From Gnetum montanum (taxonomy: Eukaryota > Streptophyta > Gnetopsida > Gnetales > Gnetaceae), in the NCBI GenBank assembly GCA_015680685.1, contig MNCI01016243.1:218548-282547 (forward strand): a DNA stretch of 64,000 nt, in the 5' to 3' direction. The first letter of the stretch is position 1; each line of letters begins with the position of its first letter. The notes beneath the pieces were generated by a model. It saw only the letters and a program-made list of their open reading frames with translations, was not told the origin of the DNA and ran no database searches. The position numbers were made by a program, and so were the translations under genes. Positions 58,132 through 64,000 of the stretch are shown piece by piece.

Positions 58132-61082
58132 ATGGCACCTAGACCGAAAAGCTCATAGGAAGGAGGACCATTCCAACAAAGAAACAAATGACCTAGAGTT
58201 GCTAGAGAGTAGCAAGAACAAGCCCAAGAAAAGGCAATAAAAACTCAAAAAAGGGAGGTCTTTGGAAGAAGCTCAAAGAATCTATCTAAAATAAACAAAT
58301 GACCTAGAGTTGCTAGAGAGTAGCAAGAACAAGCCCAAGAAAAGGCAATAAAAACTCAAAAAAGGGAGGTCTTTGGAAGAAGCTCAAAGAATCTATCTAA
58401 TAGATTCCATAGGAAGCGATTGTAACTAAAAAATCCCATCAAAATGAGATGCCAAGACTAGTGCTAACAGTAGAGGTCACATTGACTCAAGAATGCCTTG
58501 ATCAAATCAAGCCTCATTACATTCAATGTTCAATTCTCCAAGAATTGAACTTTGAACCATTCTTAGAACATGGTCCACTAGAAGTCAAGATGTAACTATA
58601 GAACTCTCCCATGTGGCCAATCATTACTTCTAGCAAGGAATGATATATGAAAGAGATATATCTCATTTGGAACCATAGATGGGCAAGAGGCACTATGAAG
58701 ATCAAGGACAATTAGTTGTCATACTCAATGGAGGCCAATAGGTAGGTCCTTGGGTTGCCTGATATTGGAACAAATTTGGCAGAGATCTCCAAACAAGTAG
58801 ATCACCTAGTGATGTTATAGAGTGAACCAAAAAGAGTATGGTGCACTCACCTCAGTGAATCATGTATAGTTTAAGATAGTGGCCTATCACCTCAATCTGA
58901 CAATGAGGCCCAATAAGATGACTACCTTTTCCACCCATGCATGTGCTACTCTTAGCAGAAAATTACCTATGAACCTTCCATAGCTAATCTATCTAGAGAT
59001 AAAGAAGCAATTTAAGAAAAAAGAACATGGAAGAAAGGCCCTACCCTTTCCTTTCCTCATTGAAAAATTATGCAAAAAGGCAAGAATAGTTTGCTATTCC
59101 AACGATATAATCAAATATGCTCCTTTTTCCTCTTAGGAAGAAATAATGAAAGATAAGACTCCTAACACAATCAAGAAAGAGGAGCAATAATCACCACCTC
59201 CACCACCCACTCACAAAACCTTGCTAGAGTCCAACACTACCCTTGAACAAATGCACAAGATTTGAGAGCAGCTCTTGCATGAGTAAGAGCAATGAACAAG
59301 AATGAGTGGTGATGATCCATCTATGTATCACCTAGTAATGAGTTAGCTCAATGAAGTGGATTAAACCATTAGTTAGATAGAGGGAAGTGGGCCATTTTTC
59401 TCAACCTAAAGAATGTAGCTATCCACTATATCAAATCCTAGCACCTAAGACATAACAATCTCTCTCAAACAATAGTAGTAATTCCTAGAAATCTCTAAGA
59501 ATGGCACAACTTTCTTACTTTTATTGGAGGAGGGCAAGAAGGCAACTGGCTTGGTGATGAAGAACCATAGGCGAGAGACAATAGCAAAGGTGGTTATTGA
59601 TAGAATTGTTAAGGAATTGAATGCACATATGATTTCTTTACCAAACATTCTTGCACTCATAGATGTGCAAACATCCACAAGAATAGTTAGTAGCAAATTG
59701 AGCACAACCAAGCATGAGGAGTTACTAGACCAACTAGTATGAATTGGATAATCGATTTTAGATGTCTTTCACCTTTTGAATACAATCACTACAACCTAGT
59801 AAAAGCTATTAGAAGCAAGAAGCAAATGCATTATCATAGTGGGGTAACTAAAAATAGCCCATGCTCAAAACCAACACTTGGCTACAAAGGTTGCTAAACT
59901 AAGAGCCTACCTTGCTAATCATGCATTTCTCAACCATGCACTAACTTGTGATGAATATTTTCAATAGATTTCGAAAAAGCTCAAGAAGGATGAGAATGAA
60001 AAGATGAAAATGTACTTTAATCAATCCTTGGATGATGTCACCATGCATAATATCCAAAAGGCTTAGATCAAACTCACTAGAAGAATGTTACTTTGATTTT
60101 AGAAAATCATTGCCTATAGAATGTTGATGTGAAAAAGCAACAAATGCAAGATTTAATCCATCAATAGTATGAGTAGCTAGGTAGAGTGAATAATGAAATA
60201 AGAATATTGGCAGTCAAAAACAAATATCTCTTCATGGAGAAAGTTTAGGCCTTTCATCAAAATTCTACAATAGATGTAGCCACCTAGAAAAATGAGGTTC
60301 TCTAATTTCAAAAAGTCAAAAATCACTACAAATATCTAGTTGGAGTACAAAATGAAGTTAATGAAAAAAATATTCCAATGATGAAGGAAAAATTTAATAT
60401 GCCCCTCTAGTAGATCAAGGAAGGAGGTGATGCCTGGTAGCCTATCTTTAATGGGATTAATGAATACAATAAGATGGAGATTCGCCTGAAGGAGTTGCAA
60501 ATCAAGAAGATGATAGAGTACATGAAGCTTGCCAATCTCAATTATGCAAATATAGTAATGCTAATTACTACTTAGTCATGATTTGAATTGGAGAAATAGG
60601 TGGCTAGTTCGTACTTGTTGTACAAAGTTGAATTCAAGTATCCCTAAGACACCAAGTAGAAGGTTGAGGTAGTAAATGAAAAAATTGATCTTCTTAGGAA
60701 ATGCTTCATCAATCAATGGTATACAAATGAGAACCTAGCCAAGAGAATGAGTGATTACTAAGAGTTATAAAATGTAATAAAGGATTTTGATGTTGAACAT
60801 AAACGTTTTGCTTCCTAGTTTATTAATGTGAAGGAAATGTTCTTGGAATTATCCTATCCTTTGGATGTTTCCACATTGGCCCACATTCATGATGTAGCAT
60901 GGAGCTTGAATTATCCTAGAAGTAAGGAGGAGAAGATGAAGGCATTTTTGAAGATTTTTCATCTTCCACCAAAATTTATAACTACTACAGGACAATCACA
61001 ACCACCTCAACTACTGTGTGTGCTTCATCTAAGAGAAGGTACTTGGAAGCCTCATGAGCCTCCATTTACAGGGACCATATGA
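58132..61082 (+). pseudogene. Third reading frame of element D (post-integrase protein, unknown function)
   Basis: ATG at 58132 to TGA at 61080-61082, about 945 codons after discounting a 111-bp duplication. It has TAG/TAA stops and frameshifts. N-terminal: MAPRPKSS, then PRLVLTVEVTLTQECLDQIK, LQELNFEPFLEHGPLEVKM, RVWCTHLSE. A central block reads FKIVAYHLNLTMRPNKMTTF, STHACATLSRKLPMNLP, LIYLEIKKQFKKKEHGRK, ALPFPFLIEKLCKKARIVCY (to about 59100). This resembles the putative plant transposon protein domain (RALLL...LPFPSLIT.LC..AGV). The C-terminal half is Lys/Glu-rich and probably coiled coil. It ends VKEMFLELSYPLDVSTLAHI, HDVAWSLNYPRSKEEKMKAF, with LPP and a Pro-rich tail, closely like B. Confidence 0.65.
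58182..58400 (+). repeat. Tandem duplication of 111 bp inside the third frame of D
   Basis: Bases 58182-58289 and 58293-58400 are identical. The period is 111 bp, a multiple of three, so the frame is kept. It is perfect although the element is old, so it is either a recent slip or an assembly error. B lacks it. Confidence 0.9.
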
Positions 61083-61330
61083 ACTTCTTTCTTCTCTTCA
61101 TGCAATTATAAGAATTATGTTTGTCATTTTTATCCTAGTGTTCAATTTTTTTGTCTTGAACACCAAAATTTTGTAATGATTGTAATTCTATACACTTTAG
61201 TACTTAGTGTTTGTATTTGTAAATGTCAATAATTATACAATAATTCCACACCTTTTCAAGAGAAATTTGTAAGAAACTTATTCCTCCTTTTGTTCACTCA
61301 ACAATGTGTTTTCATTTAGTCATAGTGGTA
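61083..61330 (+). other. 3' untranslated end of D
   Basis: Matches the end of B (42863-43085) and of C (34800-34954): GTCTTGAACACC.A, GTAATTCATACA, then TTTAGTCATAGTGGTA just before the LTR. The last bases correspond to the polypurine site but are poor in purines. Confidence 0.55.
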
Positions 61331-61953
61331 TGATGAGTCAGACCAATGGTTACATCAACAAGACCTTGTCGATGTGGTCCCATTTAGCCAATTTGAAATA
61401 GATTAATTGTTTATTTATGAATTTAATGTTTTATGCAATTTTCTTTAGTGCTTTAAGTAATTATGCTTAATTAAGCTAAATTAACTAGATTAAATAGTGA
61501 TTAATTAAGCACATAAGTACAATCACTTTGAGCATATACTTGATTCTTGGTAATTCTAGTAATGATTAACATTTGATAACCTAGTAGCGTTAAAAGAGTT
61601 CAAGATGTGTATGACAAGTGGTAATAGATGCTTATGTTAGAATTAACTACGTGTAGCTAGTTAGATTCAATTAGTAATTTAATTATTTTATTTTATTTTA
61701 TACATTATTATTTACCCTTAGGAAACTTAAAGTATAAAATGTAATAATGATAAAAATCATGTGCCTCAATTGCACTTAACCATACCTTTGCATTTCACAA
61801 TTGTAATTGAGAACACAATGATTACGATGGTTAGTTTTACTTCCGAGAGACTAGTGTATGTAGAAGGCTATAAGTCCATGAAATTAGACCAGAATGTGCA
61901 TGAACACTTAGTGATTCATATGGTTGGACATAGGGTCTACTCATCACTCATCA
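61331..61953 (+). repeat. 3' LTR of element D (623 bp, internally deleted)
   Basis: It starts TGATGAGTCA and ends CATCACTCATCA. Relative to the 5' LTR a piece of about 240 bp is missing, from about 61389, where CATTTAGCCAA joins TTTGAAATAGATTAAT. The lost piece includes the TATA box and most of the transcript start region. Confidence 0.85.
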
Positions 61954-64000
61954 CTTTTCATTCTTGGTTCTTTATTTTAGATCCTATTTCAACCTGATCA
62001 TGAATCTTATGTGTTTGCTTACGATTAGAGTCATTATAGAAGTTCATAGCCATGTAAGAGTTTCTATTTGCAGAATTTCTAGTTAGGTAGAAAAATTTAT
62101 TAAAATGCTCACTTTTGGATTTTGGCTTTGTAAAGATAATGCACATTGTAATTTTATTGTATGTGTTTGATGAAATAAATGTTTGTAATGCATATTTATG
62201 TGTTTTGGATTTGGATTCATATTTTTGCTATTATGATAAATGCCATTATGAATTTTATTTCATTTTGACCTATTTTAGCTCTTGTAAATTTTTTGATATT
62301 TTTACATTAATTATCTAGAGTTTTTTGTTAATTTTAGACTTTTTGGACTCGATTTTATTTTTTGGACTTATGTGTAGAAGGGAAAACTTTCTATCATACT
62401 GGCATGAGATACATGTCCTTTTTAGTGGACCTATGAACTTCACAAAGGTTTTTGTGACTTAGTTAGACATTACAATACAATTCATAATGTTTCATATGAA
62501 CTTTACAGAAATGTTGACATGAGGAAAAAATAAAGATTAGGTTAGCATTAACCATTGGTACTCTAGCCATTGAGTTTTAACATCAAAAACATAGTTTTAA
62601 CATGTTGAATTTGAAAGAGAGCAGAATAACCCTTAACTAAAATTTATTAGCATATGAAGATTAGCATTTGAGCTATGTCAATGTAACATATTTTGGTTTT
62701 GGCTTCTGATACATGATTAATTATGTTTTTCCCATTACTAGGTTTTGATTTATGTGCATATTTATAATAATACTATGTTATGTTTCTATTCAATGACTCT
62801 TATATGTCAAAAAATTCATGGGAAGTATTTGTTTGATTCCAGAAAAGCTAGCATGGAGTGTGTGAAAATTTGAATTTAGAAAAAATCCTCAAGTATTTTA
62901 CAATCCTTTGGTATACGTTGTAGTGAAGTTCATGGGATGTTGACCTTTAACCAAAATCCCTTAAAGGTGTGTCTCTAGCCTTGGTGAATAATAGAAATTG
63001 AGTTAGTATTTTTAGCTAACCTTTGTACCAAATTTAAAAAACAATAACTAAGTCCTATAGAAACATTTCTATTCAGTTTTTGGTCCAAGAAATCTTATTA
63101 TTCTCAATGAGTTCTCATGTCAATTTTTACAATTTATAAAACTAAGATTTGATGTTATCTTTCACAATTTATATGGTTTAAGAATGATGATGGAATTATA
63201 ATTTTGATATTTGATGTTATGAGATGATTATTTGATATTTTAATAATTGTATATTTATAGTGCTAACATTTTTGGACACAGTAACTCTTATGCATGGTTG
63301 TCTAGTTACCTAATACTTTCTTCTAAAACCCTTAAGAAACTATCTATAATTTGTGTTTTCTACTTAGTTATGTATACTAACATGCCCCTTAATGTTTTTT
63401 CTCCTTAGATGAAACACATGTTATTGAAGATAAATAGTTATAAAAGCTCATGCTTAGACTCAATTTTATGCATTTCTGCCATTTTCATTTAAGTTGGAAT
63501 TTATAGAACTTATTTTAGGCTCTAATGTTTATATGATAATGTTGTACTATATAATATCCTTTAGTTAGTATGTGTTGACTTGTATTTGCATGTCTTTTAT
63601 GTAGGTCCAACTTTATTGTTCTATTTTAGTTTTAGAATTTGAAATGTTTAACTTTGTATTTCTTATTGAATTATTAAAAGCCTATTTGCTTTATATTAAA
63701 TTTTATTTTCTATTTTACTATTATAGCATGTTTTAGTTATTGGTTTATTTTTCTTGGAGCTTAGAATCAAGCAAAGTGAATAAGTTAGATTTTGTATGTA
63801 AGGAGTTATTGGCATTGTAATTTTATATTCAATTAATTATTTTTACTTACCCCTTTATACTTAGTCTATGAATGCTTTTTTCTTTGCTTGTAAATTTTCC
63901 TTAGCATCAAAAATAAGCAGATTAAAGGAAAAATGAATTCTAAAATTTCTCTAACAGATAATAAGCAGATTTTATAGAAACTAGTAATACTTGAAGTTAA
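61954..64000. other. AT-rich DNA right of D, unassigned
   Basis: I see no transposon protein, RNA gene or host exon in this 2-kb stretch. It continues the DNA left of D (ending 46356). Confidence 0.4.

Larger units (their letters stand above)
46357..61953 (+). mobile_element. Element D: long Athila/Tat-like Ty3/gypsy with both LTRs and third reading frame
   Basis: Order: 5' LTR (46357-47205), primer site, gag part 1, insertion E (47955 to about 51244), gag part 2, protease, RT, RNase H, integrase, 2.1 kb conserved non-coding DNA, third frame (58132-61082), 3' LTR (61331-61953). Flanks GTTTT (46352-46356) and CTTTT (61954-61958) agree at four of five bases, fitting a target-site duplication. 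Without E it is about 12.3 kb, like B. About 670 bp between protease and RT, and about 240 bp of the 3' LTR, have been deleted. Confidence 0.85.

Noticed and set aside
1-64000. tRNA, rRNA, microRNA hairpins, CRISPR arrays, intact host genes
   Set aside because: I looked for tRNA T-arm and anticodon patterns, rRNA words and regularly spaced repeats and found none that held up; the only tRNA-like words are the retroelement primer sites.

Overview
Layout. The window looks like repeat-rich intergenic DNA from a large plant genome. It is AT-rich, CpG-poor, full of old LTR retrotransposons, and contains no intact host gene. The plant Ty3/gypsy families, the tRNA-Asp-type primer sites and the advanced decay suggest a gymnosperm (conifer-like) genome, but this is an inference; no single-copy marker gene is present. 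Every coding stretch found is broken by stops or frameshifts. Left to right: minus-strand gag of a first Ty3/gypsy element (Z, 1-1790); unassigned DNA with a tandem duplication and G/C tracts; a minus-strand element Y (about 4900-8190); Ty1/copia, LINE and chromovirus remnants (9290-12420); a minus-strand element A (12630-20930); chromovirus pol remnants (20960-22036); element B (22040-43477), split by a complete element C (26627-35820); unassigned DNA (43478-46356); element D (46357-61953), itself split by an insertion E (47955 to about 51244); and AT-rich DNA to the end.

The main family. Y, A, B, C and D belong to one Athila/Tat-like Ty3/gypsy group. They share LTRs of about 0.85-0.93 kb that begin TGATGAG and end CTCATCA, a degenerate tRNA-Asp primer binding site, a gag starting MSSS, a retropepsin, RT, RNase H and integrase without a chromodomain. 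B and D carry in addition a 2 kb conserved non-coding region and then a third long reading frame of about 930-950 codons between integrase and 3' LTR. That frame, with a promoter-like block about 450 bp before its ATG, is the best candidate for something little described. C has lost it. A and Y are truncated before it.

Nesting. C sits inside the RT of B: the 5-bp duplication (AAGGT/AAGGC) and the RT frame on both sides fit exactly. A minus-strand A lies between a plus-strand chromovirus gag fragment and a plus-strand chromovirus protease-RT fragment, so A probably inserted into that chromovirus, and B then landed in its RT. Insertion E in the gag of D carries a broken 3-ketoacyl-CoA synthase C-terminus, the only host-gene homology I recognise. 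A 60-bp copy of the start of E also lies in the third frame of B, beside an assembly gap.

Assembly. There are Ns at 8694, 10651, 42122 and 52694 and a 108-base gap at 48479-48586. Two of the single Ns are flanked by exact 45-49 bp duplicates, which look like unmerged contig ends.
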